Assembly (NCBI GenBank): GCA_964017065.1
Contig: OZ024788.1
Coordinates: forward strand, 12,028,776-12,092,775
Direction: 5' to 3'
Length of the DNA: 64,000 bases
DNA from: Haliclona indistincta
Lineage: Eukaryota; Porifera; Demospongiae; Haplosclerida; Chalinidae
The translations under genes were made by a program, and so were the position numbers. Below, in pieces: positions 11,766 to 23,897 of this stretch. The notes beneath the pieces are model-generated. The model made no database searches. It worked only from the letters and a program-made list of their open reading frames with translations, and had not been told where the DNA came from. Every line of letters starts with the position of its first letter. The stretch's first letter is position 1.

Positions 11766-14671
11766 CTACATGAAATGACAGTACACAATTAAAGTATAAT
11801 GGTGCAAGTTACCTGATTGACTCTCTGTTGTATGACGAATGGTAGCTCTGCCCGATGACTCTATATGGTTTATAAATGAAAAAAAAATTATAAATAGACG
11901 AATAGGCCTATATCTAATTGTTGTACCCACAAAAAAACAATTGCACTTTGTATAGATTTTATATACAAGTATAGATTTTACAGCAAGCCAGCAGCAAGCT
12001 GTCATTATAATTATGTCTTCTTACCGGCAGCTAGGGCTTCGCTACCACTGGTAGTAGCGTGTGATGGATTGTTGGACGCCTTCTTTTCCATCCATTTTCT
12101 TAGGACAGAAACAGTTTCTTTCTCACCGATTGTCTCGAGAGCAATAATGATGGTATCCCAAGTATACGGTAGTTTCTGCTCCTTCTTCCATTGATCGAAC
12201 ACTTTACTATAGAGTCGCTGGTTATCTCTGGTATGTTGGTCGAATGCATTCAGTATTGATGTATCGATATTCAACTGAATGCCTACTTCAAACCACTTGG
12301 TTGGTGTCTTTCTAGCAACCTGACTCATCAGCTCAGCCATAACAGGAGGCTGAGAAAAAACCACTGCAGAGTCTCCTGTATAACAATAATTATTATTATT
12401 ATGCACGGACATAAAATGAGTAATAAGAATACCTATAGTAAGCTCACCTTCCACTGATAGCTCATGATTCCCACTCGTACTGCTACGGCCGTGAATGGAG
12501 TGTGCACTGCTCTGCATTGCTGCTCCTACATCAAGATATGTACATGTATCATCAGAAACTATAATTTTGCTACAGCACACCTAGCCACAGCTGATGATGA
12601 GCTTCCAATCCAAACACTTCTCTTGTCTCCTCACAATCCAAAATCCGTGTCTCAGGGTTGAAGGCACACATATGTTGGGCCCTGCTGCCCTCACCACAAG
12701 AGCATAGGAAAGAGTCCACCTTGGTAATGGCATCTACTCTGATGTGAAGCTTTTCTTCTGTCAAATGTATCGACTTTAAAACTTGACTTCGGATAATTGC
12801 ACATTCCTGCGGAAGTTGCTGACAGCAAGAATAGTATACTTCTAGTTGAAGACGGCGCTCCACTAAACAGACCTTTCCTCCAGGTTCATAATCTAACTTA
12901 AAAACATTTCGATATTGTCGCTGGTCTCGATTTAATGAAAAGTGCCTAGGAAAAATTGTAAGAAGGAAGACTAGAATGGCTGGTAGATAACCCACTGGGA
13001 TAGGAACATACTCTTTGTTGACCCCTCGTCTTACTCTCAGTCTAATCACCCATGGGTGAGAGGAGTCAGGCATTTCAGTAGCATAAGGTAGAGCGCAAGG
13101 CATAAAATATTCTGAGGTTTGGTCAATCGCAGCCACTATCTTTACATGCACTAGGATGTTAATAAAGAATTGCGATGAAATGGACTCAGAGAATTTAACA
13201 CATGATTCTAGTGTGGACCGGGTGAAGCGCCCGTGGTGCTGGAGTAGTTCCTTGGCTCCGTCAGGAAGGACAATGTCGTCATAGTGCTCGGCTAGGAAAT
13301 CTTCATCCAAAAACGAGAGAGTGATTAGTCGAGAAAGCTTGCTGAGCACTGGTTTGGTGTTGATAATGACAGAGTCTCTGAGCTTTGGAGTATCAAAATG
13401 CATGATGAGGGTGATATCATGGAAAAACTGGATTGCTTTCATGGTCTCTGATTTGTCCATCCCAAGAAAGTCTCCGAGTCTATAGCACTCACTAAGTGTG
13501 AGTATGTCTTTACTGTTCTTGTCAGCTATAGTCAGCATGCTCAGGAGAAACCCAAACCAGCGCAGCTTTACCTCAACTTTCATTGTCACGTTTGCTTTTT
13601 TCAATAAACGTCTAAGTTTTCTCGCTGACTCAGTTCGTTCCTTCTTGGTCTCAGTGTCAATGGCAATGGCATTGATAGGCAGGATCACCTTGCTACCCTG
13701 CTGCACTCGAACTGTTTTGTACGGTTCGAGGACTTGTTTGAGAATCGACTCTTTCTCTGCTACTGTTTCACTGCAATGATGAGCTTCATCTTCAAATGTG
13801 CCCACGATTGTGAATTTAGCTCCCTTTGGACACTCAATTGCTGATGGTGTGTACGGCGGCTGAATAGAAGCTGTAGACTTGGCCAGAGTCTCCATTATCT
13901 GTTGATTGCTCAACGCTACATCAATTGCAAATTGCTCACAGTTGGCAGACTGGCCACTAAAGAAATAAGAAAACTTTGCTATTTTGCTCAAGGGCTCGTT
14001 GAGTTTGAGAGGAAAAATTTGAAGACAGCTGTTTTGAAGGAAGAGAGCGGCTGCATCCAAAAATGGTGGTTGGCCACCACAATCAGTGACCATCATCCAG
14101 TGGGAGTTGAAGATTACACCAGAACTTCTGCTGTTATTCAGTTCTTTGAGCAAGTCAGGAAACCAAGTAAAGCCAACGTGAGCCACTGGAGCATCAAAAA
14201 AAGGCTCATATGCTGTTGGTTTCTGATTAGCATCACTGCCTGCTGCTGGTGGTTGTGTAAGATGGTCCAGTTCATTTCCAACAGGAGTTGGGTCATACTC
14301 GTCGTTAGATCCAGTGTCTTTTGCTACTGGTAGTGCTGCTACTGCAGGCTTGTCAGAATGGATCAAAGCCTTGTCCAATGGAAATTCCTTAATGGTCTTC
14401 TTCACCGCACCACAAATCATTTCAAACATTTTGTCTGTAGTGACGTTCTCCCACTCCACTTGTGCTGCACTGGAATCAGCTTCACTATTGATCAGCATGT
14501 AGCGAGATGGCGGATCAATACAGTCAGTACTGTTCCTTTGAGTAGCTGGTTCTTTCCCCATGGCAAGGTCGAGAATTGAGGTTTTTCCTGTGCCGGGATA
14601 GCCCTGGGTACCAATGTTGGTGACATTCATGATGACTGTTACTCCCAGTGACGCCTTGGCATCTGTTACAT
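10720..14671 (-). CDS. Gene A: Roc-COR GTPase - Death domain - subtilisin-like protease
   Basis: Multidomain signalling protein of about 1,200 residues from five recognised exons: 12581-14671, 12448-12525, 12025-12375, 11813-11860 and 10720-11765. Every junction is GT-AG and phase 1. Exon 1 here is a Ras-like Roc GTPase: P-loop GYPGTGKTS, G3 motif TDCGGQP about 170 residues later, G4-like VGTFED. It continues into a COR-type region (RWFGFLL.., FFHDITLIMHFD) and a Cys/His-rich tail ending HHQLWLG. A Ser-rich 26-codon exon follows, then a Death domain (FDQWKKEQ, LPYTWDTII), a 16-codon linker, and a full S8 protease. The 5' exon was not found: the frame is open upstream to the acceptor at 14672 and needs a preceding phase-1 exon. 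Roc-COR-Death resembles DAPK and MFHAS1; the protease end is unusual. No signal peptide is visible, so cytosolic action is inferred. Confidence 0.85.
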
Positions 14672-14705
14672 CTAATAAATGAACGTGGTCAGTGATAAAT
14701 TATAA

Positions 14706-15105
14706 ATAATGAAGGACGGTGTAACAATAAGAATACAAGATTTGAAATAAACAGGATTGTAACAATAGCAGTGTAATGCTACCTCCCTATATTAAACAAG
14801 TAATAAAAACATTTTAACCAAAATGGAAGAGATTTAGGCCTAGGGTTGGTACATTTATCGAAAAAGTATGGAAACAAGATTTAAAATGGTAATTAACAAT
14901 AGCAGTGTAATGCTGCCTCCCTATTAAATTAACCACAACTATCGAAAGCAGTTAATTTAGGGACCGGAGGTAGCATTATACTGCTTTTGTTAATTACAAT
15001 CCTTTTCATTTTAAATCTTGTTTCCATACTTTTTCGATAAATGTACCAACCCTAAATCTCTTCCATTTTGGTTAAAATGTTTTTATTACTTGATTCTTTT
15101 CTTTT
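14706..15105. repeat. Foldback (inverted-repeat) element
   Basis: Left arm from about 14800 (AAGTAATAAAAACATTTTAA..) pairs with a right arm ending about 15092; both contain GATAAATGTACCAACCCTA-type and GTAGCATTA-type segments in opposite orientation. A related half is found at 19325-19450. It lies just upstream of the first recognised exon of gene A and could hide or separate its 5' exon. Confidence 0.75.
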
Positions 15106-15169
15106 TTTTATAATGACTTAGTTGGCACTTATGCTAATACAGTGTATACATAGTTTCAAAAGTAATGAA

Positions 15170-15756
15170 AGATTTCACAAAACCCTCGGCGTGTTGCACA
15201 TTGTAAAGTTAGCTTCTTGGTTATAGTTTTCAGAAGGAGCTTTGCAGCTAAAGCCAACCTGCTTGCTATTGAAACTGCACTGCTAACCAGAAGACAGCAA
15301 AGTGCTGACCACAAGGACAAGGTGTGTCAGTGGGCGTGACCGTGAACACTGAGTAGGTAGCCATTGCTCTTGGCTTTGATAGGCTTTTTCTTGACATGTC
15401 TACTCACCCCCAAAAGCTGTCCTGCAGTTTAGAAGGAATCTACAAGTACATTTGTACCTAGGTAGTCAACTTCAACTATGGGCGCTTTTGTCGTCAGAGA
15501 GGTCAAAGACGGCCGTCAAGGTGAGCCGGCAGCCATACATAACTCGAGAACGAAAGCACTTTAGCAAATCCACGAGTCACATTAGAGGAAGTGATCGATT
15601 AACGGACACCATGAATAATCGGACGCCGTCACAACTTTTTCGCGAGATGAAGCGAACGCCTATTCTTGCAGTTGTGAAGCTAGGCCTCCCCTGTACTTAT
15701 TTACACTATTATAACAACTGGTTGTTTTTGCGTTTAATAGTAAGGCCTGCATAATG
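15170..15756. repeat. Dispersed repeat beginning GATTTCACAAAACCCTCG
   Basis: Starts GATTTCACAAAACCCTCGGC and is repeated at 17700-18130 (direct), with a short head at 29168. Within it CTGCTAACCAGAAGACAGC and GACGGCCGTCAAGGTGAG are shared almost exactly. The 15640-15750 end recurs inverted at 17425-17520. No protein was recognised. Confidence 0.65.
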
Positions 15757-16651
<895 letters not shown>

Positions 16652-16652
<1 letters not shown>

Positions 16653-17422
16653 ACAATATCGGACTAGACAATGATCGGACGGTTATAATCAATTTTCGAC
16701 AAACGCTGTCAACCGGCACTCTGACAATTAGTTAAAAGTTAAAACAAATATGTTCAGTGAATACCTACATCAGTGCTCTATTAACATGGTAATGGGCGAC
16801 AGCAACTGTCTGAGTACAAGCTTGCAGCGACTAGTTCTCACCCTACAGGTAACGCCCTCAATAATCGGTCAACCAAAAATGTGATCAACGCTCGCTTAAA
16901 TTGCAACGCTCGCTGGGATCGCATCAACGACGAAGTAAGCCCATAACTATAATTAGTATGACTGTGTTTAGTGATCATATGTCGTTTCAGGTGTTTATTC
17001 GCTCACTGGGCTTTCCTTGTATACCCTGTGCTACACAACACATGATGACGTCAAATAACCGAATGCATTTCAATTCTCAGTATGCTATGGATATATGACA
17101 ACTGCATACGATCACTAAACACAGTCATATTAATTATAGTTATGGGCTTACTTCTTCGTTGATGCGATCCCAGCGAGCGTTGCAATTTAAGATCACATTT
17201 TGGCTGACCGATTATTGAGGGTGTTACCTGTAGGGCGAGAACTAGTCGCTGCAAGCTTGTACTGAGACAGTTGCTGTCGCCCATTACTATGTTAATAGAG
17301 CACTGATGTAGGTATTCACTGAACATATTTGTTTTAAGTTTTAACTAATTGTCAGAGTGTTGACAGCATTTGTCAGTCGAAAAATGATTATAACCGTCCG
17401 ATCATTGTCTAGTCCGATATTG
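16652..17422. repeat. Long palindromic foldback element
   Basis: The left arm (16652-16985) starts AATATCGGACTAGACAATG. The right arm (about 17097-17422) ends CATTGTCTAGTCCGATATT. Both arms carry the GCAACGCTCGCTGGGATCGC-type block in opposite orientation, around a loop of about 110 bp. No transposase. It abuts the head of the ATGCCTCGG element at 16652. Confidence 0.85.
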
Positions 17423-19330
17423 TTCATTATGCAGGCCTTACTATTAAACGCAAAAACAACCAGTTGTTATAATAGTGTAAATAACTACAGGGGAGGCCTA
17501 GCTTCACAACTGCAAGAATAGGCGTTCGCTTCATCTCGCGAAAAAGTTGTGACGGCGTCCGATTATTCATGGTGTCCGTTAATCGATCATTTCCTCTACA
17601 AGCCATTGTCGTGCTAAGCCTGTTCATACCTTTACCGAGTTTCAGAAGTGAGCGATGGTCTCTGCAGCTCGATGGACAGAACGAATGAACGAACGAAGAA
17701 GATTTCACAAAACCCTCGGCGTATTGCACATTGTAGAGCTAGCTCCTTAATTATGGTGCAAAAGGAGCTTTGCAGCTATTAAAAGCCAACCTGCTTGCTA
17801 TTGAAACTGCACTGCTAACCAGAAGACAGCAAAGTGCTGACCACAAGGACAAGGTGTGACAAGTGGGCGTGACCGTGAACATGCACTGAGAAGGTTGCCA
17901 TTGCTCTTGGCTTTTTCTTGAGATATACGCACCCCCCAGAGCTGTCCTGCAGTTTAGATGGAAGCCACAAGTATTTAGGTAGTTAACTATGTGCGCTTTT
18001 GTCGTCAGAGAGGTCAAAGACGGCCGTCAAGGTGAGCCAGCCATAACTCGAGAACAAAAGCACTTTAGCAAAATCCACGAGTCAACTTGCAAGCTATTGT
18101 CGAGCTTTTCATGCTCATAACCTCACCAGCGCGTAGAAGTAATCGCTGATCTCTGCAGCTCGATGGACAGAACGAACGAATGGCAAACCAAGTACCGTAA
18201 CCCTCGCGCATGCGCCGAGGGTTAATGAATGACAAGCCAAGTACCGTAAGTTCATTAAGTTAAGTTCATTAAGTTTAATAATAATGCGAGACCCAAAGGG
18301 CATAACATGGAATACACTATTTAGGAAAAATAATACTAAAAATATCATCATGTTCTTTGATCAGGAGGTCGAGGATATCTTGTTCACAAAGGTTATTTGA
18401 ATGAAGGGATACAGTATGACTGGAGCAACCCTCTTGCGCATGCGCCGAGTTGTAATAATATAGTTCCGCCGGCAGCAGACGTACTGCACTCGATCGACTT
18501 TGCACTGCATGCAACATGTACCATGCAACATTAGCTAAGCTTAAGATAGCATTCTTACAAGCCTGAACAGACAAATCCCGTGTAACAGTGAAGATATGCT
18601 CGTTTTCTGCTGTGAACACTCAACACTGTTAGTGGCAGCAGCACTCGCGTTCCAAGCAATTTGTACTAAGGTGTGCTTGTATTAGAATAATTACGTACAC
18701 GGGCGTGCGCGAGTAGGCGTAACCTAGATGGAATGGAGTCTGTCATGGACCAAAAATCGCTGTTTTTCTGGAAATACTCGCTTCTCCCAGTGTTTTAGGC
18801 CAAAATAGATATCAGGTGCACTGATGGTCATAGGTAGCGTTGCTTCTGTGTAGGTTTAGTTGCCCTCACTACTGTGCTAGACTCTCTGAAGAATAGGAAA
18901 GAAAGCCGGAAAGAAAGAAAGAAGAAGATGAACAAACGGGTGACCACGTGAACTCTGGTTTATCACCTTAGACCTAGTTTCTTTTGCTTCTAAGGGTCTC
19001 TTTGTAATCGCACAAATCCTGCAAGGAGCTTCAGAACGTTAGATACGCTTGAAACGCCCGTACGGCGAAGATATGGTAGTGCCGTGCTTAGTGCCTCCAG
19101 GCGAGACGCCATCTTGTCATGCCCATAGCAACTGGCCTTATAGTCTTTATTAGTAGACTCATTGTAAGCGCTTACCTCTTAGGATAGCCCCTAGGTAGTT
19201 AAAATACTCCTGATGTCGCCAACAGCCAAGATATACGTGAATTATTGCGTTTAGCCTAAGTGTAGCCGCCATCTTGTTTTCCGCTCAACCCTAAATATGC
19301 CATGTCTACCGCGTGGCATAATTAGCCACA
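17423..19330. repeat. Repeat mosaic without genes
   Basis: Holds the second copy of the GATTTCACAAAACCCTCG repeat (17700-18130), hairpins of the form CCCTCGCGCATGCGCCGAGGG (18200, 18430) and a segment with GCCGCCATCTTGTTTTCC that recurs inverted near 29335 and directly near 61720. I saw no open frame with recognisable similarity. Confidence 0.6.
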
Positions 19331-19589
19331 ATTACTATCGGAAGCAGGTAATTTAGGGAGGTAGCATTACACTGCTATTGTTACAATCCTTTTTCTTGTT
19401 CGCTTATACCTTTTCACAATTTTGTTTCCATACTTTTTGATAAATGTACTAACTATTTGCATTTTTATGCCTCGGTGCATGGGCAGAGCCACAGGGCATA
19501 CAGCAGTCTGTGCGACACGGTCATAAGTCCAACCCCTCCTCAAAGCGGTGGTGACCTGGTGAACTGTTTTTACTGGCAAACGGGGCTAT

Positions 19590-21740
19590 GACTAGCATGT
19601 CGAGAAACCATGAGATTACTGGAACAGGGTGTTCTGTGATATCACCACCATTATCTAATCTCAATGCTCACCAGCGGGGGCCTTGCAACCCCCGGGTTAA
19701 ACATGCACATATAGGCGTAGGAGAGAGAGCATTAACATGGCAGATGCATGGGTATACTTGGAATGTGCGTACTTTGTTAGATACAGAAGGTCTAGTAGAG
19801 GCCACAAGACAGGGCAGGGTGCCTGAAGCAGCTGAAGACCTTAGAATTGACCAAGTAGTTTGGGAGCTAAACAGATATCAAATACTTGTGGGGGCTCTTC
19901 AAGAGACAAAGTGGTTTAGAAGAGCAGTATATCACGTGGGTGGCAGCATACACTTACATCAAAAAGTACAATAGCATCGGGGAATCAACAGAGGCAGATA
20001 GGTGAAGGAGTTGCGATTGTGCTTTCAGGATCAGCCTGGAAAGCAGGAGGGCGATTATGGAAGGCATGTAGTTCAAGACTAATTGTGGCATCATTGGAAA
20101 GAAACATGTGAAAATGCTTTTGGTATGCTGTCATGCTCCAACCTTTGCTTCCTCTAGGTCAAAGAAAGACAATTTTTCCAGGAGCTGCAACAAGCATTGG
20201 ACTCAATACTCTCCGGGGAAAGTTATATTGTTCTAGGAGACTTTTTGCATGTGTTGGGCCCAGAAAACATGAAACAAATGGGGCCGAGTGCTTGGACCAC
20301 ATGGATGGGGAGATGTGAATGATGCTGGTATGGAGTTGTTGGCCTTCCTAGCACTGAACGAGGCAACTCTTTGCAATATATAGTTTAGCAAGAAAAAATA
20401 TATACGCAGACTTGGCAGCACCCCACTATATAAAATCGAGGAAATGGCACTGAATAGACTATACTACAATGCGCCAGAAAGATCGTAAGATGTGCATAGA
20501 TGCTGGTGTTAACCGAGGGCGCAGAGTGCCATACAGATCATCAACTCCTATAAATTAGTACATATTTCTTTAAAAAAGAAGCCTAAGTCATCAGGCAACA
20601 AAGGAAGGAGGTTTGATGTTAGAAAACTAAATGGCAATAGTGTTGATGACAAGGGTATAATTATACACTTCAAGAGGGCACTTTCAAGAAAGAGTTTCAA
20701 CTATAGTGGGCATTATAGGAGACAAGTCTATAAACGACACGATAAAATCAAAATGTAGTGTAATTAATTAGTCTACACTGGTTGAAGCTGCTGAATCAAT
20801 TCTGGACGTCAAAGAGACATGCCATTACCCTGACTGGTACAAGGAAGGCATCTCTAGAACCAATCCTGAAGGAGAGAACAGTCTGTATACCAGATGGTTA
20901 AACTCAGAAAAGGAAGATCAAATTAAGTTTAGACTATAGCCAAAGAAAGCAATCAGAGATGCCAAAACAAATGATAAGACAGTAAAAGTGGAGCGGAGCA
21001 GGTTTAACGGCAAGACAAATTTGAAAAGCATTCGTGATATGCAACATGGTCGCAAAGGCATGGTCCCTGTTAACTCGTCAAAAATACGGGATGAGAATGG
21101 TATAACCTGCATGTGCACTTCTCTGGCGGAGCAAAAGCAAAGGTGGAGACGTCATTTTGCAAAATATCATGGGCCAGTTCGACAGGAGTGAGATTGAGAA
21201 GATCAAGCAACACCCACTTTGTCCGGAGGCTACCGTCTTGTCTACAAAAGAGGAACTAGTAGCAGCAATCACCAAGTTCAAAAATGGGAAAGCAAGTGGT
21301 CAATCTAACATTCTCCCAGAGATATTGAAAGCAGCATGCTGCGAGGATGATTTCTTAGACTTGCTGTTCGACCTGGTACTCTCAGTATGGCAAGAGAGTA
21401 AAGTTCCCAAAGATTGGGTCGATGCAGTGTTGATACCCATTCCAAAGAAAGGGGACCTCACAGAGTGCGATGATTGGTGTGCATATACAGGAGAGGCTGC
21501 AAAAACTAGCTGAAAGTGTTCTTCTGGAGACACCATGTGGTTTCAGAAAAAGAGAGGTTGCACATACATGATTTTTGTTATATGGCAGCTGATAGAAAAG
21601 CCATGGGAACATAAAACCAAAACTTTCTTCTCATTCATTGATCTCAAGAAGGCGTATGATTCTGTCCCTAGAACTGCTGTGTGGCTTGCTTTAGAAAAAT
21701 TAGGTTTCTCCCAGCAAACCATCACACTTATCAAGTAATT
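19590..21740 (+). pseudogene. Degenerate non-LTR retrotransposon (RTE-like)
   Basis: A 5' segment encodes an endonuclease start (TWNVRTLLD, then LVGALQETKWF at about 19750-19920), typical of apurinic-endonuclease-like LINE proteins. Further on, frames at 21157-21510 (NGKASGQSNILPEILKA, WVDAVLIPIPKKGD) and 21535-21738 (FIDLKKAYDSVPR) are the start of a reverse transcriptase. Several frameshifts and stops separate the pieces, and the YADD region is missing because the copy ends near 21738 at other repeats. Dead element; RTE-like assignment is moderate. Confidence 0.75.
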
Positions 21741-21814
21741 ACCCTTGCGCAGTATGCGCGAGGGTTATGCGTTTGTGTCTGTCTATATGTGTGTGTGTGT
21801 GTGTGTGTGTTGTG

Positions 21815-22210
21815 GGTGCCCTGGTGGTTCAACTGGTAGAGTCCTGGGTTTATGACCCAGAGGACACCGGAGGACACTGGTTCGAATCCCAGGGCAGGAG
21901 GAAAAATAAGAACAAAAAACATCACAAGTACTCCAGCCCACCAGCCCACCCATCTGTAAAACGGGTACCTGGTCTTGTACTGGGGGAGCAAAGCACACCG
22001 ACTGTGTCTCATTGTGCCACTAATGGTAGTGGTGGGACTACAGGGTGCCCACACCGGCAGTGGGAGGCATGGTTGGTACCTCCTGCGAGTTCCTTGCCCG
22101 GACTCCAGGAGTGCTCATAGCACCGGCACATCGTACCTGCTTAGTGCACAGGTGCCCTGGCTTGTCCAGGAACGCGTGACCTGTAATAGGCAGCGTGTGT
22201 GTGGCATAAA
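21815..22210 (+). mobile_element. tRNA-derived SINE
   Basis: The head (about 21818-21898) folds like a tRNA. TGCCCTG pairs with CAGGGCA as acceptor stem; CTGGG/CCCAG forms the anticodon arm with a 7-nt loop TTTATGA. An A-box-like TGGTTCAACTGGTAGAGT and a B box GGTTCGAATCC are present. A roughly 300-bp unrelated body with ATCTGTAAAACGGGTACCTGG follows and ends at GGCATAAAAAAAC. The variable region is too long for a working tRNA. It is inserted into a GT tract of another repeat. Confidence 0.75.
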
Positions 22211-22481
22211 AAAACACGCTTGTTTACGTCTCACCGCTCGAAATTCGCCACAAAAGTGCACCTTGCAGCTTCTTCACTGAATCTATAGTCCTATGCAGAC
22301 GTTTTTTTTGTGCTGGTAAGCCTTGCTAGAGCGGCTGATCCATGGCTTTCTAAAGCTAAGTGTCCTTGTAAGAGCACTTTACGGTATTGTGGGTGTGTCA
22401 CCCTACCTCCTATCCATATCGATGTCCTCACTCAGTCTCACATGTACCGTACGCCAGAGTGACTTCTTGCCAATCACCTAT

Positions 22482-22738
22482 TAGTGCATGTATGGTAGCT
22501 ATGCTATCATCAATTTATCTGGAGCTGTCTATGGACTAGCTGTAGCGCAGTGAGTGTTGCACACGGTAATGCTGGAGTAGCCGTGTTTAGCTCTTAGCTC
22601 AGAACACGGTTAGTGCATTATGGTAGCTATGCTATCATCAATATTTATCTGGAGCTGTTTATGGACTAGCTGTAACGTGAGTGTTGCAGTAGTGCTGGAG
22701 TAGTCGTGTTTAGCTCTTAGCTCAGCGCACGGGTATGT
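22482..22738. repeat. Tandem duplication, about 125-bp unit x2
   Basis: Two consecutive units share TATGGTAGCTATGCTATCAT, GGAGCTGT.TATGGACTAGC and CGTGTTTAGCTCTTAGCTCA. No coding content. Confidence 0.8.
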
Positions 22739-22934
22739 GTTCATTAGAACTCTAGTTTCATGATGGCATGGAAGCTCACATTCAAGTTGACAATACTCAG
22801 AGGAAATCAAAGTTTGAAATAGCTAATCTCCTCTGAGCTGTGTAAACATCACCGCCTACTTTACATGGTGTTACGTAACCGCCGGAACAAGTATTGCATA
22901 GGTTTGCAACCTAGCCTCGCACATTGCATGCGCA

Positions 22935-23038
22935 TTCGTTAATTATGTCCAAATAAGGCATAATTTTCACCGAATCATTTGAATTCGCCATTCAATTGAT
23001 TCGGTGAAACCATGCCATATTTGGACATAATTAACGAC
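22935..23038. repeat. Short palindromic element
   Basis: TCGTTAATTATGTCCAAATA at the left matches the reverse complement of TATTTGGACATAATTAACGA at the right, and GATTCGGTGAAA/TTTCACCGAATC lies inside. A second hairpin, TCATGTAAGCACTTCGATAA and its complement, lies at 23320-23380. Confidence 0.85.
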
Positions 23039-23897
23039 CCGACCTCTCGCAGAGGTTGGGCCATGCCCAACTAGCGAATTCCAGCGTGGTCGCCCACGGT
23101 AGAATCGGCAGACCAGTCACTCACAAAATTTAGGTTACTATTCAGTGGCTACAAGTTGCCACATTGCATGCCGCCTTTACTTGTACAAAAACTGTCCGTA
23201 AACATACGCCGTCCGAAAATTGATTATCTACTCTACGATAACAGTGATGTTTTTATTGTCTAGCAGCAGTTCAGGATATGCATGTGGCTGTTTTTCTTTA
23301 TGCATGTGGCTATGCATGTGGCTGTCATGTAAGCACTTCGATAAAGAAAAGACAAGTTTTTCTTTATCGAAGTGCTTACATGACTCTTGGTGGCAATCAA
23401 TGCTACTATGAAGGCTAAGATACGCTCGTGTCAAAAGTGTATACCCATATTTATTTGGTGTTTGCACATACCTGACTCCATTTTCGCCAAGGTGTCATCT
23501 GTTTCAGAGTACGTTTTTATTGTATCTGTGTAAACATAGATAAAATTAATGGTGTAAACAAATAATCCGTGTTGCTTGAATACGTATACATATAAACGGG
23601 ACCTTTTTCAAACCCAGCTGGTAAATGAAATGGCTTCTATCAAAATAAATCACTAATAAATCGTGTTACAGGGCAATAATTATTTTCATGAATAAATTTT
23701 TTTGGTATACCCGTGCCACCTTAAAATAATACAACATGGACGCTACCTGAGCCTCAGCATGTTAGCAAAAAGTCAATGCAGTTGCTAGATGAGTAAAAAG
23801 CACATTGACCCAGTGAACTTGGCATGCATGCAGATCAATATTAAAAGGCTAGGATCGGTTTCAGGACATGAATACAATCCCATCAGGGTGTAGCAAA
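23039..23897. other. Intergenic, no gene seen
   Basis: AT-rich 3' flank of gene F with one perfect hairpin (23320-23380). No exon or element identified otherwise. Confidence 0.5.

Noticed and set aside
13498..14502. Plus-strand frames of 60-140 residues
   Set aside because: Antisense shadows of the Roc-COR exon of gene A.
21818..21898. Functional tRNA gene (anticodon loop TTTATGA)
   Set aside because: Variable region too long, and it is followed by a SINE body; a tRNA-derived repeat is the better reading.
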